Source: JAGVSR01 sp963750715
GTDB taxonomy: Bacteria; Pseudomonadota; Alphaproteobacteria; Rhizobiales; Hyphomicrobiaceae
Direction of reading: 5' to 3'
DNA length: 64,000 nt
Assembly (NCBI GenBank): GCA_963750715.1
Contig: CAVVRP010000013.1
Location: 1-64,000, forward strand
Shown: positions 9,471 to 19,389 of the stretch, piece by piece
Layout: each line of letters opens with the position of its first letter
How positions within the stretch are numbered: position 1 is the stretch's first letter
Made by a program: the position numbers and the translations under genes
Notes under the pieces: model-generated
Databases searched by the model: none
Seen by the model: the letters and a program-made list of their open reading frames with translations, nothing else
What the model was told of the DNA's origin: nothing

Positions 9471-10545
9471 GACCTTCAACCGAGGCCAGCTGGCTGGCCT
9501 GCTGTTCGGTGATCAACTGATCGATGATCTCGTCGAGGCCCGTTCCATCCATCACGCGCTCGATGTTGTGCAGCGTCAGATTAATACGATGATCCGTGAC
9601 GCGCCCTTGCGGGAAGTTATACGTGCGAATCCGCTGCGAACGGTCGCCCGATCCAACCTGGGATTTGCGCGATTTACTGCGTGCGCTGTCGACCCTCTCC
9701 CGCTCCACCTCATACAGCCGCGACCGCAGCACCTGCATCGCAAGCCTTCGGTTCTGATGCTGCGATTTCTCCGCTGAGACGACGATGATGCCGGTCGGGA
9801 TGTGAGTGATGCGCACGGCGGAATTGGTCTTGTTGACGTGCTGGCCGCCGGCGCCGCTGGCGCGCATCGTGTCGATACGAATGTCTTCGGGCCGGATGTC
9901 GATATCGACCTCTTCGGCCTCGGGCAGCACGGCGACGGTCGCTGCCGAGGTGTGGATCCGTCCGCCGCTTTCGGTGGCGGGAATGCGCTGCACGCGATGC
10001 ACGCCGCTTTCGAACTTCAATTTCGCGAACACGCCCTGGCCGGAGATCGAGGCGACGATCTCGCGATAGCCGCCAAGTTCGCTTTCCGACAGCGAGATGA
10101 TCTCCGTCTTCCAGCCGTGGAGGTCGGCATAGCGCTGGTACATGCGGAACAGATCGGCCGCAAAGAGTGCCGCTTCGTCGCCGCCCGTGCCGGCGCGCAC
10201 TTCCAGAATGGCGCTGCGCTCGTCGGCTGAATCCTTGGGCAGAAGCAGCAGCTTCAGCCGTTGCTGAAGCTTGCACAGGCGCGGCTCGATCGTCGCCAGT
10301 TCGTCGCGGGCGAGGGCGGCCATTTCCCGGCCAGCCGACGGGTCCTTGATCAAAGCCTGGAGGTCGCTCGCTTCCCTTTCGGCCGCCTGCAATTCGCGGA
10401 TCGCCGCAACGACGGGGCTGAGATCCGCGAACTCCTTCGATAGCTTGGCGTACACCGCCTGACCAACTCCCTGGTTGAGCTCGGCTTGAACGGATTCCCA
10501 GCGCTCCACGAGGCGGTCGAGCTTATCGGAGAGGAATGACGTCAT
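9463..10545 (-). CDS. prfA: peptide chain release factor 1
   Basis: Release factor of 360 residues, the normal length, which recognises UAA and UAG codons. The catalytic GGQ lies in GAGGQHVNKTNSAVRI, the residue set methylated by PrmC. The anticodon-like region, PCRF domain and basic C-terminal RF-1 domain are all present. It is followed by overlapping prmC and preceded by the HTH membrane protein gene and ptsP on the same strand, a local order seen in many Hyphomicrobiales. Confidence 0.97.
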   Translation of the reverse strand: MTSFLSDKLDRLVERWESVQAELNQGVGQAVYAKLSKEFADLSPVVAAIRELQAAEREASDLQALIKDPSAGREMAALARDELATIEPRLCKLQQRLKLLLLPKDSADERSAILEVRAGTGGDEAALFAADLFRMYQRYADLHGWKTEIISLSESELGGYREIVASISGQGVFAKLKFESGVHRVQRIPATESGGRIHTSAATVAVLPEAEEVDIDIRPEDIRIDTMRASGAGGQHVNKTNSAVRITHIPTGIIVVSAEKSQHQNRRLAMQVLRSRLYEVERERVDSARSKSRKSQVGSGDRSQRIRTYNFPQGRVTDHRINLTLHNIERVMDGTGLDEIIDQLITEQQASQLASVEGHG

Positions 10546-10653
10546 GGGGCAGAGCTGGTCGTTTCCAAAGGTTGGATCATCCGTGCAGGGGCTTTATTAG
10601 TGCAGCGGTAAGAGCCGCCAATAGCGGCGGCGTTCGCCTGCGGGGCTATACGC

Positions 10654-11403
10654 CTAAGTACGGGGGGAATGCAATTTATCGCCGCGCCGCGAGCGGGGAT
10701 CGTCGACCTCGATCCAGCGGTGGCCTTCCCGGATGGGCGCCATCTGCCATACGACGAAATCTCGAATGCCGCGCAGCAGCCCGGACACGGGCCGGGGCAA
10801 CCCGCTGACGGAGGCCTGCAGCATGGTGGCACTGGAAACCGTTCCAACCACGAGCAGCAGCCCCACCAATGCCACCATAAGGCGTCCGGACGGTCGGCGC
10901 AGGCGTCGCAGAGCCTCTATCGGAGCCGATGTTCTCGCCGCCAACATAGCGCTGCCGGCTCGCGACGATGCGGCACCCACCCAATCCGACATGCGGGTGG
11001 AGGTCGTTCGAATTTTGGCGATCACGGCGGGCGGCTCCGACCTAGCTACGGCCGGCTTATGCAACTGAACGAGCTGTTCCAACCGGTAGCGCATCAGGTC
11101 GAGTACGGGCCCGGCGTCGATGCCGGCAGAGGCGGTGTAGGCGCTGACCAGCCGGACGGTTTCGGGCCACGGCGGCAGCCGGGCGACATCACCCTGCTCA
11201 AGAGCCTGAATGGCGTCGACGTGGGTATGGAAGATGGCCGCTATGTTGGGGATCGACTGCTGCTTCAGGCGACGCAGGTCGCGGAACAGCTGGGCGATCT
11301 GAGCTTCGACTGGTTCGACGGTGCGCGGCGGAGCCGATACAGGCTGAGCACGCGGCGAAGCGACTGGAACCGTGCTTTTGCGCAGCACCGTGACGCATCC
11401 CAC
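10654..11403 (-). CDS. RodZ-like helix-turn-helix protein with one membrane helix
   Basis: Protein of about 249 residues from a GTG start. Residues ~48-95 resemble the HTH domain of RodZ-type proteins (IAAIFHTHVDAIQALEQGDVARLPPWPETV). Residues ~174-194 form a single hydrophobic helix (LMVALVGLLLVVGTVSSATML), followed by a short tail. This is the plan of RodZ-like cytoskeletal adaptors that link MreB to the membrane, but the long periplasmic domain of E. coli RodZ is missing. It sits between ptsP and prfA on the same strand. Function by analogy only; the start is uncertain. Confidence 0.6.
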   Translation of the reverse strand: MGCVTVLRKSTVPVASPRAQPVSAPPRTVEPVEAQIAQLFRDLRRLKQQSIPNIAAIFHTHVDAIQALEQGDVARLPPWPETVRLVSAYTASAGIDAGPVLDLMRYRLEQLVQLHKPAVARSEPPAVIAKIRTTSTRMSDWVGAASSRAGSAMLAARTSAPIEALRRLRRPSGRLMVALVGLLLVVGTVSSATMLQASVSGLPRPVSGLLRGIRDFVVWQMAPIREGHRWIEVDDPRSRRGDKLHSPRT

Positions 11404-11557
11404 ACCCTACGATTACACGCGAGCAGTACAGACGGCCTGACGGGTTTCCGTGCCCTCGCCTCAACCCCATCTTTCAGACAATCTTCTCCTGCTGTCAAAG
11501 GGTTCGTGCGTGCCGGGTTGACGCAATTTGGAGCATAAGGTGCCACTTAGTTGCGCC

Positions 11558-13849
11558 TCAGAATTCCACGCGTTGTGACCGCGCGAATTTCTTTAGCGCG
11601 TCCCGAAGGGTTAGTGTGCCTAGCTTCAGGTGTTCCTCGACAAGCTCCGTTACGGCCCCCGCGTCGAGCGTCAGGATCATCGACTTGATCGGCCCGATGG
11701 ACGCCGGCGCCATGGAGATCGAACGGAAGCCAAGGCCGATGAGCGCCATGGCCTCGAGCGGTCGGCCGGCCATCTCACCGCACAGCGTCAGGGGCACCTT
11801 ATGCTTCGTGCAGGCTTTGACGAGCGAACGCAATGCACGCATCGGCGCAATCGATAGGGCATCGTAGCGGTTGGCGACCAGCGCATTTGTGCGGTCTGCC
11901 GCGAACAGGAACTGCATCAGGTCGTTGCTGCCAACTGAGACGAAATCGACCTTAGGAAGTAGGTTGTCGAGTTCGAACAGGAGGCTCGGCACCTCGATCA
12001 TGGCGCCGACCAGCAGTTTCCGGGGCGCACGCAGGCCCTTCCTTTTCATGATGCCGATTTCCTTGGAGATCAGCGCGCGCGTCAGGTCGATTTCTTCAGC
12101 AACCGAAACCATCGGGATCATGATGCGCAGTTCGCCGCCGCCGGCTGCGTGCAGGAAGGCGCGGACCTGGGAACGGAACAGCGCGGGCCGGTCGAGAGAC
12201 ATGCGAATGGCGCGCCAGCCGATGGCCGGGTTCTCTTCCTTGATCTGGCGCAGGTAGGGCAGAACCTTGTCACCGCCGATATCGAGGACACGGAACACGA
12301 CCGGCTTGCCTCCCGCCTCGGCCAGCACGGCGCTGTATGTCGCGAGCTGGCGCTCGTGGCGCGGGAACGTATGCGACAGCATGAACTGCAGTTCGGTACG
12401 AAACAGCCCAACGCCATCGGCGCCCGACTCCACCAGATGCGGCATGTCGACAAGCAGACCGGCGTTCATATGCAGGCCGACCCGCTTGCCATCCTTCGTA
12501 ACCGCTGGGACATCGCGCAGGGCCGCATATTGGCGCTGGCGCCGCGCACGGAACCGCACCTTGTCGGTATAGGCCGCGACCACTTCGGCGGACGGGCGCA
12601 CGTGGACTTCGCCCGACACCGCGTCGACGATGATGGCGTCAGCGGTACTCGCTCGCTCGACGATGCCGATAGCGCGTGCAACAGCGGCGATACCCAGTGC
12701 CTTGGCGACAATGGCGACATGGCTCTGAGCGCTACCGTCCTCCACCACCAAGCCGCGCAGCTTGGTGCGGTCGTAATCCAGCAGTTCAGCCGGCCCCATC
12801 GTCCGCGAGACGAGGATCATGTCGGGCGGCAGGTCCGCATCCTGGATCGGCCCGCCGACCCGCCCCGCCAGTATGCGCTGCAGGCGATCCGACAGGTCAT
12901 CCAGATCCCGCTGGCGCTCGCGCCAGAACGGATCCGATTGATGCAGCATGCGCGCACGGTTGCCGTTCTGCACGCGCTCGACGGCAGCATCCGCCGTCAA
13001 CCCGCCCTGGACGGCCTCGCGCAGACGCCGCTCCCAGCCGCGGTCGTTGGCGAACATGCGGTAGGCGTCGAGCACATCGCGGTGCTCGCCCGCTGCCGAC
13101 AGCTGCTCGTGATTGAGCATTTCGTCCAGCGACGACCTCAGTTCGATGAGGGCGTTTTCCAACCGTCGCATCTCGTGCACCGGATCGTCGGCCATCAGCT
13201 TGGTGACGACGATGCGCGGTTCATGCAGCACGACGTGCCCGAGCGCGATGCCTTCCGATATCGCGTCGCCCTTGATGACGGTGGCAAGCGAGCGGGATAG
13301 CTCCAGCGCCGCCGTGGTACCGGCTACAGCACCCGAGACGAGCTGTTCGGCGACCACCATCGCCGTCGCCTCCATCACCTCGACGTCCTCGTCGGAGTAT
13401 TCCTTCGCCGTGCGGTTCTGCACGACGAGCACGCCGAGGACTTGACCGCTGCGCTGAATCGGCACCGCAAGCAGCGAATGATAGATCTCTTCGCCGGTTT
13501 CCGGCCGGTAGGAGAACGCGGGATGCTTGGGGGCGTCGGGTTCGTTGATCGTGACGTTCAGTTCGGCGCACCGGCCGACGAGGCCCTCGCCCCGCTTCAT
13601 GCGGGTGTTGTGAACCGCGCCGAGGTTCAGCCCTTCGGTCGCGAACAGTTCCAGCGTGCCGTCCTGGCGCTTGAGGTAAAGCGAGCACACGTCGGCGACC
13701 ATGACGCCGGCGATCTGCCGAACGATGCGATCGAGCCGCTCCTGGCCATCACCAGGTTCGGACATGATCTCCCGAAGACGCCGCATGATGACACGCAGCG
13801 CCGGTTCAGAGGACATGACCCTCGGCTCATCCCCTCGTTTCGTGACCAT
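11558..13849 (-). CDS. ptsP: phosphoenolpyruvate-protein phosphotransferase PtsP (EI-Ntr)
   Basis: First enzyme of the nitrogen-related phosphotransferase system. It moves phosphate from PEP to NPr and on to EIIA-Ntr, a regulatory relay affecting K+ and nitrogen balance. The predicted 763 residues fit the family (~750). Visible are an N-terminal GAF domain (~25-165), the phosphohistidine swivel domain with the active histidine in GSAQSHVAIVAKALGI, and the PEP-binding TIM barrel with GLFRTELQF, VLDIGGDKVLPY and VSVGSNDLMQF. Start 13849 is chosen for GGGGAG upstream; an in-frame extension to 13966 has no homology. It follows lysC on the same strand, a common neighbour in Hyphomicrobiales. Confidence 0.95.
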   Translation of the reverse strand: MVTKRGDEPRVMSSEPALRVIMRRLREIMSEPGDGQERLDRIVRQIAGVMVADVCSLYLKRQDGTLELFATEGLNLGAVHNTRMKRGEGLVGRCAELNVTINEPDAPKHPAFSYRPETGEEIYHSLLAVPIQRSGQVLGVLVVQNRTAKEYSDEDVEVMEATAMVVAEQLVSGAVAGTTAALELSRSLATVIKGDAISEGIALGHVVLHEPRIVVTKLMADDPVHEMRRLENALIELRSSLDEMLNHEQLSAAGEHRDVLDAYRMFANDRGWERRLREAVQGGLTADAAVERVQNGNRARMLHQSDPFWRERQRDLDDLSDRLQRILAGRVGGPIQDADLPPDMILVSRTMGPAELLDYDRTKLRGLVVEDGSAQSHVAIVAKALGIAAVARAIGIVERASTADAIIVDAVSGEVHVRPSAEVVAAYTDKVRFRARRQRQYAALRDVPAVTKDGKRVGLHMNAGLLVDMPHLVESGADGVGLFRTELQFMLSHTFPRHERQLATYSAVLAEAGGKPVVFRVLDIGGDKVLPYLRQIKEENPAIGWRAIRMSLDRPALFRSQVRAFLHAAGGGELRIMIPMVSVAEEIDLTRALISKEIGIMKRKGLRAPRKLLVGAMIEVPSLLFELDNLLPKVDFVSVGSNDLMQFLFAADRTNALVANRYDALSIAPMRALRSLVKACTKHKVPLTLCGEMAGRPLEAMALIGLGFRSISMAPASIGPIKSMILTLDAGAVTELVEEHLKLGTLTLRDALKKFARSQRVEF

Positions 13850-13998
13850 ATTCTCCCCAACGTCGGCGATGACTATCGCAGGCGGAAACGCGCCAGCCGC
13901 TTGCCCACCTGTAACACGAGATGAACCAATGAACATGCCGCCAAGAGCGGGACAATCCCTTGGCAACGCCGGACAAAGAATAAAGTTGTTTTCAGTTC

Positions 13999-15261
13999 CT
14001 AGTCTGCGTCGAGACCATAAAGCGTGTGCAAAATTCTGACCGCAAGCTCCGCATACGCTGCATCGATCAACACGCTGATCTTGATCTCGGACGTGGTAAT
14101 CGCGAGGATATTAATGCCTTTTTCCGAGAGCGCCTTGAACATCTGAGCCGCGACGCCGGCGTGGCTGCGCATGCCGATGCCGATAACCGAAACCTTCGCG
14201 ACATCGGCGGAGCTGACGATCTCGCATGGTCCAATCTCTTTCTTGGCCGCTTTCAGCACGTCGAGCGCGCGCGGCAATTCGGCCGCCTGAACGGTGAAGG
14301 TCATGTCGGCGGCCTTGCCGTCGGAGGAGACGTTCTGAACGATCATGTCGACGTTGATCGAAGCATCCGCCAGCGGCCCGAAAACCCTCGCGGCGACGCC
14401 CGGCTTATCCTCGACCTTGAGTATGGTGATCTTGGCTTCATCCTTGGCGTAGGCAATGCCGCTGACGACCTGCTGTTCCACGATCTCATCCTCGTCGCAA
14501 ATTAAAGTGCCGATGCTGTCGAGATTGTCCATTCGCACGGGCTGCATCGCCTCCGGCGCCACGAAGCTCGACAGAACGCGCGTGCGCACGTCGTGAACCA
14601 TGGCCAGCTCGACGGAACGCGTCTGCAGCACCTTGGAACCCGAGGACGCCATTTCCAGCATCTCCTCGTAGGACACCTTGCTGAGGCGGCGCGCCTTGGA
14701 GACGATGCGCGGGTCGGTTGTGTAGACGCCGTCGACGTCAGTATAGATATCGCAGACGTCTGCATCGAGCGCGACCGCAACGGCGACTGCACTCGTATCC
14801 GATCCGCCGCGGCCCAGCGTGGAGATGCGCTTGCGTCTGGACTCGACACCCTGGAATCCAGTGATGACGGCAACCTCGCCGCTTTCGACGGCACGGCGCA
14901 ACTCGTCACCGGGGATGCCGGTGATGCGGGCTGCGCCATGCGCTGTACTTGTTTCTATGGGAATCTGCCAGCCCTGCCAGGAGCGCGCCTTGATACCAAT
15001 GGACTGAAGCGCAATCGCCGTCAGGCCGGCCGTCACCTGCTCGCCGCTCGCAACGACAGCATCGTATTCGCGCTTGTCGGCAAGCGGCATGGCCTCGTTG
15101 ACCCAGGCGACGAGTTGGTTGGTCGCGCCCGACATCGCCGAGACGACGACCGCCACCTTGTTACCGGCATCGACCTCGCGCTTGACGTGCCGCGCGACGT
15201 TCTTGATGCGGTCCACGTTGGCGACCGAGGTGCCGCCAAATTTCATAACGACCACAGCCAT
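13999..15261 (-). CDS. lysC: aspartate kinase
   Basis: Aspartokinase of 420 residues, which phosphorylates aspartate at the head of lysine, threonine and methionine synthesis. It starts MAVVVMKFGGTSV, with the KFGGTS nucleotide-binding motif. SGEQVTAG and GRGGSDTSAVA line the active site. Two C-terminal ACT domains (from residue ~265; one core is ITILKVEDKPGVAARVF) give feedback control. An in-frame extension to 15507 is not conserved in the family, so ATG 15261 is used. It is divergent from ubiG with a short shared promoter region. Confidence 0.96.
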   Translation of the reverse strand: MAVVVMKFGGTSVANVDRIKNVARHVKREVDAGNKVAVVVSAMSGATNQLVAWVNEAMPLADKREYDAVVASGEQVTAGLTAIALQSIGIKARSWQGWQIPIETSTAHGAARITGIPGDELRRAVESGEVAVITGFQGVESRRKRISTLGRGGSDTSAVAVAVALDADVCDIYTDVDGVYTTDPRIVSKARRLSKVSYEEMLEMASSGSKVLQTRSVELAMVHDVRTRVLSSFVAPEAMQPVRMDNLDSIGTLICDEDEIVEQQVVSGIAYAKDEAKITILKVEDKPGVAARVFGPLADASINVDMIVQNVSSDGKAADMTFTVQAAELPRALDVLKAAKKEIGPCEIVSSADVAKVSVIGIGMRSHAGVAAQMFKALSEKGINILAITTSEIKISVLIDAAYAELAVRILHTLYGLDAD

Positions 15262-15460
15262 TAGCGCGTCTCGCCTGCCGATTCCGGCCACCATATTGAC
15301 TCCGCCGCCCTGCGCCCACGCGGATATCTCCCTAGCGGGCGACAAGCGGGCCAGGCCGACGTGCGTAGGAATGGCGGCTGCGGTGGCACTCATACTGTCA
15401 TCGCTCCCGAACCGCAACAGTGCATTGGCACATTGACAATCCGGGCTCGTACCGCCCTTC

Positions 15461-16255
15461 ATGGACCTCATGGACACATCGCCTCCAATCATGCGCACAG
15501 CCGTCACTCCGCCTCAGGGGCAGCCGTCCCGTAACGTCGACCAAGCAGAGGTCGAGCGTTTCCGGCGCATGGCGTCGGAGTGGTGGGATGCGAAAGGAAA
15601 GTTCCGGCCCCTTCACCAACTGGGTCCGGCGCGGCTGACGTTCGTGCGCGACGAGTTGGTCAAGCATTTCGGGCTTGCCAAAGGCGGCCTCAAACCGCTC
15701 AAAGGTCTGCGTGTGCTGGATATCGGCTGCGGAGGCGGGCTCGTATCGGAGCCGCTGGCCCGCTTGGGCGCAGTCGTGACCGGCATCGATCCAGGCGAGG
15801 AAAACGTGCAAGCCGCGCGCGCGCACGCCGAACCGCAGGGCCTCGCCATCGACTACCGCGCGGCGACGGTCGAGGAGCTGGCGGCGGCGGGAGAGGTTTT
15901 CGACTTCGTGGTCTGCCTGGAGGTCGTCGAGCACGTGCCTGATGTCGGCGCATTTCTCAAAGCCTGCACCGCGCTAATCAGGCCCGGCGGCATGATGGTT
16001 CTGTCGACGATCAACCGGAACCTGAAATCGTATGCGCTCGCGATCATCGGCGCGGAATACATCCTCGGCTGGCTGCCGCGCGGCACGCATCAATGGGAAC
16101 GCTTTGTGACACCGGACGAACTGGCGCGCTTCGTGGGGGCGGCCGGTCTCGGCGCACCGGCGTTCGCGGGCCTTGTCTACGATCCGCTGCGCGGTACATG
16201 GACGCTGTCGGCGGACACCGACGTCAACTATCTGGCGGCAGCCGCCAAAGCCTAG
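15461..16255 (+). CDS. ubiG: bifunctional 2-polyprenyl-6-hydroxyphenol methylase/3-demethylubiquinol 3-O-methyltransferase UbiG
   Basis: SAM-dependent O-methyltransferase acting twice in ubiquinone synthesis. It has 264 residues with the family signature FRRMASEWWDAKGKFRPLHQLGPARLTF, motif I LDIGCGGGLVSEPLARLG, and GTHQWERFVTP near the C-terminus. Several ATG codons near the start are possible; the core family begins around residue 25. It is divergent from lysC, as in many Rhizobiales. The RuBisCO-like pseudogene begins 16 nt after its stop. Confidence 0.95.
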   Translation: MDLMDTSPPIMRTAVTPPQGQPSRNVDQAEVERFRRMASEWWDAKGKFRPLHQLGPARLTFVRDELVKHFGLAKGGLKPLKGLRVLDIGCGGGLVSEPLARLGAVVTGIDPGEENVQAARAHAEPQGLAIDYRAATVEELAAAGEVFDFVVCLEVVEHVPDVGAFLKACTALIRPGGMMVLSTINRNLKSYALAIIGAEYILGWLPRGTHQWERFVTPDELARFVGAAGLGAPAFAGLVYDPLRGTWTLSADTDVNYLAAAAKA

Positions 16256-16271
16256 GAGGAAGAACGACCCT

Positions 16272-16890
16272 TGCACGACATTGTGCAGAAGCCGGATGCG
16301 CATGCCAGAACCGTCTCCGGCAGACCAGGGCGTGTCCTGGCCACCTATCGTATCGAGCCGCACCATCGACGCACGTGCGAAGGCCATCGCCATGGAGCAG
16401 AGCGCGGCATTGCCGCTGGAGGCGATCGACGATCAAACGGTGCTCGACGAAATCGTCGGCCAGGTGGCGGACATCCGCGAAATGCCGGGGTTTTCGATGT
16501 TCGCATCGCGCTCTCGGCCGAGACCATGCCGCCGAGGCCGGTCAGGTGATGAACATGCTGTTCGGCAACACGTCGTTGCTGGATGACGTGAGGGTTATCG
16601 ATGCCGAGTTTCCAAACTCGTATCTGACAGCCTTTGGCGGACCGCGCGTCGGGCTTTGCGGCTTTCGAACCGTGACCGGCGCATCCCGCCGGGCGCTGAC
16701 CGCGACCGCGCTCAAACCTCAAGGGCTGGCCTCGTGGGAGCTGGCGAAAAGTTGCTAAGCCTTGGCGCCAGGCGGCATCGACATCATCAAGGACGACCAC
16801 GGCCTCGCCGACCAGGTCTTAAGCCCGTTCGCCAAGCGCGTAGCCGCTTGGCGGTGACCGTTGCGGACGCCAACCGGTCGACAGGCCCGC
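16272..16890 (+). pseudogene. RuBisCO-like protein (form IV) pseudogene, truncated
   Basis: Remnant of a RuBisCO large-chain-like protein. Pieces in successive frames line up with the family: VLATYRIEPH (frame 1, ~16330), DARAKAIAMEQSAALPLEAI (frame 2, ~16365-16430), VFDVRIALSAETM (frame 1, ~16490), then EAGQVMNMLFGNTSLLDDV, FGGPRVGLCGFR and LTATALKPQGL (frame 3). After an in-frame TAA at ~16755 comes GGIDIIKDDHGLADQ, carrying the K-D-D-H of the barrel active-site region. The likely original start is TTG 16272, with GGAGGA upstream. At least three frameshifts, two in-frame stops and loss of the C-terminal ~40% make this a real pseudogene. RuBisCO-like proteins act in methionine salvage or sugar-acid metabolism rather than carbon fixation; the subtype cannot be set. 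Confidence 0.75.
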
Positions 16891-17704
16891 CGCTGCTGCT
16901 CGGCACGTTATCCCCGTAACCGACAGTACTCAGTGTCGCGACTGAGAAATGAAGGGCCTCCGAGAGGCTGAGATAGATGCTCCGACGTCATTCCCATACG
17001 GAAATGCGGCTCGATCGAGTATTTCGAAATGATCGTGTAGAGCGAGGCAACCACCACCGCGATCTACGAATAGAACGTGAGGAATGCGAAAGCGGAAATG
17101 ATGAGATGGGAAAATCCGCTGGAATAATTCCTCGAACAGCAGCCCCGTATCGACGAGGAAAATCGCAACATTCGTGCTGACGGCGAGGACGATCATCCCG
17201 ATCGTCAGCATGGCAACGAGGAACGCAAATTGCGTAGCGGCCGCGGACTGTGAGATCTGCGACAAGGTCAGGACAACCCCGCCGACAAAGCATATCGGCA
17301 CCAGCCAGACTGCGGCCTTGAGGACGCCGCGGTCACTTCTTAATGCCGGGTTCGTCACTAGGGCTTCGATCTCAGATCGCCTCAACCAGCAGCCGGTAAG
17401 AAAGAAGAGAACGGAGAGAGGGAAGCCCACCGCCAGCATACCCGGCGTGACGCCGGGAAAGACTTGCTCGATGAACAAGGCGAACACGGAGGCGTAGACC
17501 GCGACGATTGACGAAAGCGATCCACAACAGTCTGCTCGATGGAAACAGCATCTGTAATGCGAATGCCGCTATGGTCGCCGTTAATACAACGGAGAGGAAC
17601 AGCGCGCTGCCCGCCCGGGCAATCGCCAGGGACACCAGGATCACAAGGGCCACGGAGAGTAAGGTTGCGACCGGCTGACCACCGGTTTTGCGCGGCAACG
17701 GCAT
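16890..17704 (-). pseudogene. potassium channel pseudogene (6TM-type), truncated
   Basis: Minus-strand remnant of an ion channel. From ATG 17704 (GGAGGG upstream) there are two hydrophobic helices, a frameshift near 17505, then four more helices (IVAVYASVFALFIEQ through LTIGMIVLAVSTNVAIFLVDTG). Further shifts and a stop precede SALYTII-like helix sequence and the pore: LSEALHFSVATLSTVGYGD, with the K+ selectivity filter TVGYGD at 16910-16927. Homology ends just after the filter, so the cytoplasmic C-terminus is gone. It meets the convergent RuBisCO-like remnant here. Both genes lost their 3' ends, which suggests one deletion joined them. Confidence 0.7.
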
Positions 17705-17855
17705 GTACCCTCCAGCGCACGACGAGCCCCCCATTCGGGGTGGGGGCAAGAACGCAGCGCATCAACTCTGAACCTCGCGCTGAACGCGCTGGTACCCGAG
17801 CCACCTGACGAAAATCACAAATCAGATGAGCCTTTTAATCTGCCTGCGTCCCAAC

Positions 17856-19130
17856 TCAGGCGGCGTGAACTTGCAAAGCGGCGGCAACAGCGAGCAGGGC
17901 CGCATCCTCGTTCCGTCTGCCGACGAGTTGAACGCCGAGCGGCAAGCCATCCACGTTCAAAAGGGGCACGTTGACAGCCGGTACGCCCAGATAGCTCCAC
18001 AGAAAATTGAACATCGGCGAGCCCGTCGACGAGAGGCCGCGCGGGGCAACTCCTGGCGCCGACGGCGTCAAAATCGCATCATACGCAGCCAGGATCGGGC
18101 TGAGGCTTTCATACAGCGCCTCACGCCGGTTCAGCGCGGCAGCGTACTCGGCATCCGACACCGTGCGGCCTTCTGCAACAACCTCGAGCAGCTTGGCGCT
18201 GACTGCACCCGGATGCGCTTCGCACAGTGGACCGTAATTGCGCGCGATGTCGCGAAACTGCACGGCGCGCTGCAGGCCGCTGGTGTCTGCAAACAGCTCG
18301 GGCAGATCACGCTCCTCGATGACGGCGGCATGCTTGGCCGCAAGCGCCGCGAACGCGTCGCGCATCTGCGGATCACCCATCGGCCAGGCGGACGACTTGA
18401 TGAATGCAAAGCGAACCCTGTCCCTGAAATTCAGCGGCGAAGCGTTCATACCGCGCAACACATCCATGAGGAGTTTCATGTCGTGCACGTTGCGGGCGTA
18501 GCCGCCGATCGTGTCGAGCGGTGGCGACTGTTCAAGCACACCGTCGCGGGGCACCGTGCCGAACGTCGGCTTCATGCCGACGGTGCCGCAATACGATGCG
18601 GGGCGGATGATGGAGCCTGCGGTCTGCGTCCCGAGCGCCAAGGGGACGTGAAAATCTGCGACGGCAGCCGCCGATCCCGAGGAGGATCCCCCCGGGGTGT
18701 GCTCGGGATTGCGTGGGTTGCGCGTCTTGCCGGGCCCAAAGAAAGCAAGCTCCGTGGTGACGGTCTTGCCAAGAACGACAGCGCCCGCCGCTTTCAGCCG
18801 ATGCACGACTTCGGCATCCGCGCCCGGCCGCCGCCCGTGGAAAATCGGCGTTCCGTTCTCCGTCGGATAGTCGGCCGTGTCGATGATGTCCTTGATGCCG
18901 ACCGGTACGCCATGCAGCGGCCCCAGCTGAGCGCCGGTAGAACGCTTTGTGTCGGCCGCCCGTGCTTGGGCCAGAGCGCGCGAAGGATCGCGATGCTCCC
19001 ATGCGGCAACGATCGGCTCGCGTTCGGTTATGCGGTCCAGGCAGTCTGCGACAAGTGCCTCGGATGAAATTGCTCCGGTGCGGATCAGTTCTGCCGCTTC
19101 GATTGCCGCAAGCTTGTGAAGGTCGCGCAT
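17856..19130 (-). CDS. amidase (amidase signature family)
   Basis: Hydrolase of 424 residues from the amidase signature family, which cleaves C-N amide bonds with a Ser-cisSer-Lys triad. The triad regions are GVPVGIKDIID (Lys), GGSSSGSAAAVA (cis-Ser region) and GTQTAGSIIRPAS (nucleophile Ser). C-terminal family features such as PSAPGVAP and GVPAVNVPL are present. No GatC or GatB gene is adjacent and it lacks GatA-specific context, so a catabolic amidase is more likely than Glu-tRNA amidotransferase. Start 19130 is preferred for GGGAAAG upstream; the frame is open to 19268. It is divergent from the aminotransferase gene. Confidence 0.88.
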   Translation of the reverse strand: MRDLHKLAAIEAAELIRTGAISSEALVADCLDRITEREPIVAAWEHRDPSRALAQARAADTKRSTGAQLGPLHGVPVGIKDIIDTADYPTENGTPIFHGRRPGADAEVVHRLKAAGAVVLGKTVTTELAFFGPGKTRNPRNPEHTPGGSSSGSAAAVADFHVPLALGTQTAGSIIRPASYCGTVGMKPTFGTVPRDGVLEQSPPLDTIGGYARNVHDMKLLMDVLRGMNASPLNFRDRVRFAFIKSSAWPMGDPQMRDAFAALAAKHAAVIEERDLPELFADTSGLQRAVQFRDIARNYGPLCEAHPGAVSAKLLEVVAEGRTVSDAEYAAALNRREALYESLSPILAAYDAILTPSAPGVAPRGLSSTGSPMFNFLWSYLGVPAVNVPLLNVDGLPLGVQLVGRRNEDAALLAVAAALQVHAA

Positions 19131-19389
19131 TCTTTCCCAACTTTCGCCGACAGCTGGCAGCATGTTCCGCGGGTCACCTGCGCCGCGCGGCTCGGTTGCG
19201 GTCCAATCAGGCGGAATGGAATTCGGATCACCTTGACGCCGTTCGGCAACTGTACCTATAGCTGCCATCCCATCGTCTGCGAGGGACTATTATTTGACCG
19301 GATTGATCATCCGTGGGCAATCGCCCGAGCGGAAACCGGCCGCCTTCGCGGACAGACGGCCTTCAGCCTTGGATGCCAAAGGACGCTTC

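Noticed and set aside
12149..13300. 383-codon plus-strand open frame opposite ptsP
   Set aside because: Shadow of the PtsP PEP-binding domain.
17856..19130. GatA subunit of Glu-tRNA(Gln) amidotransferase
   Set aside because: The amidase signature is shared, but no gatC or gatB is adjacent and the sequence fits a general amidase better.
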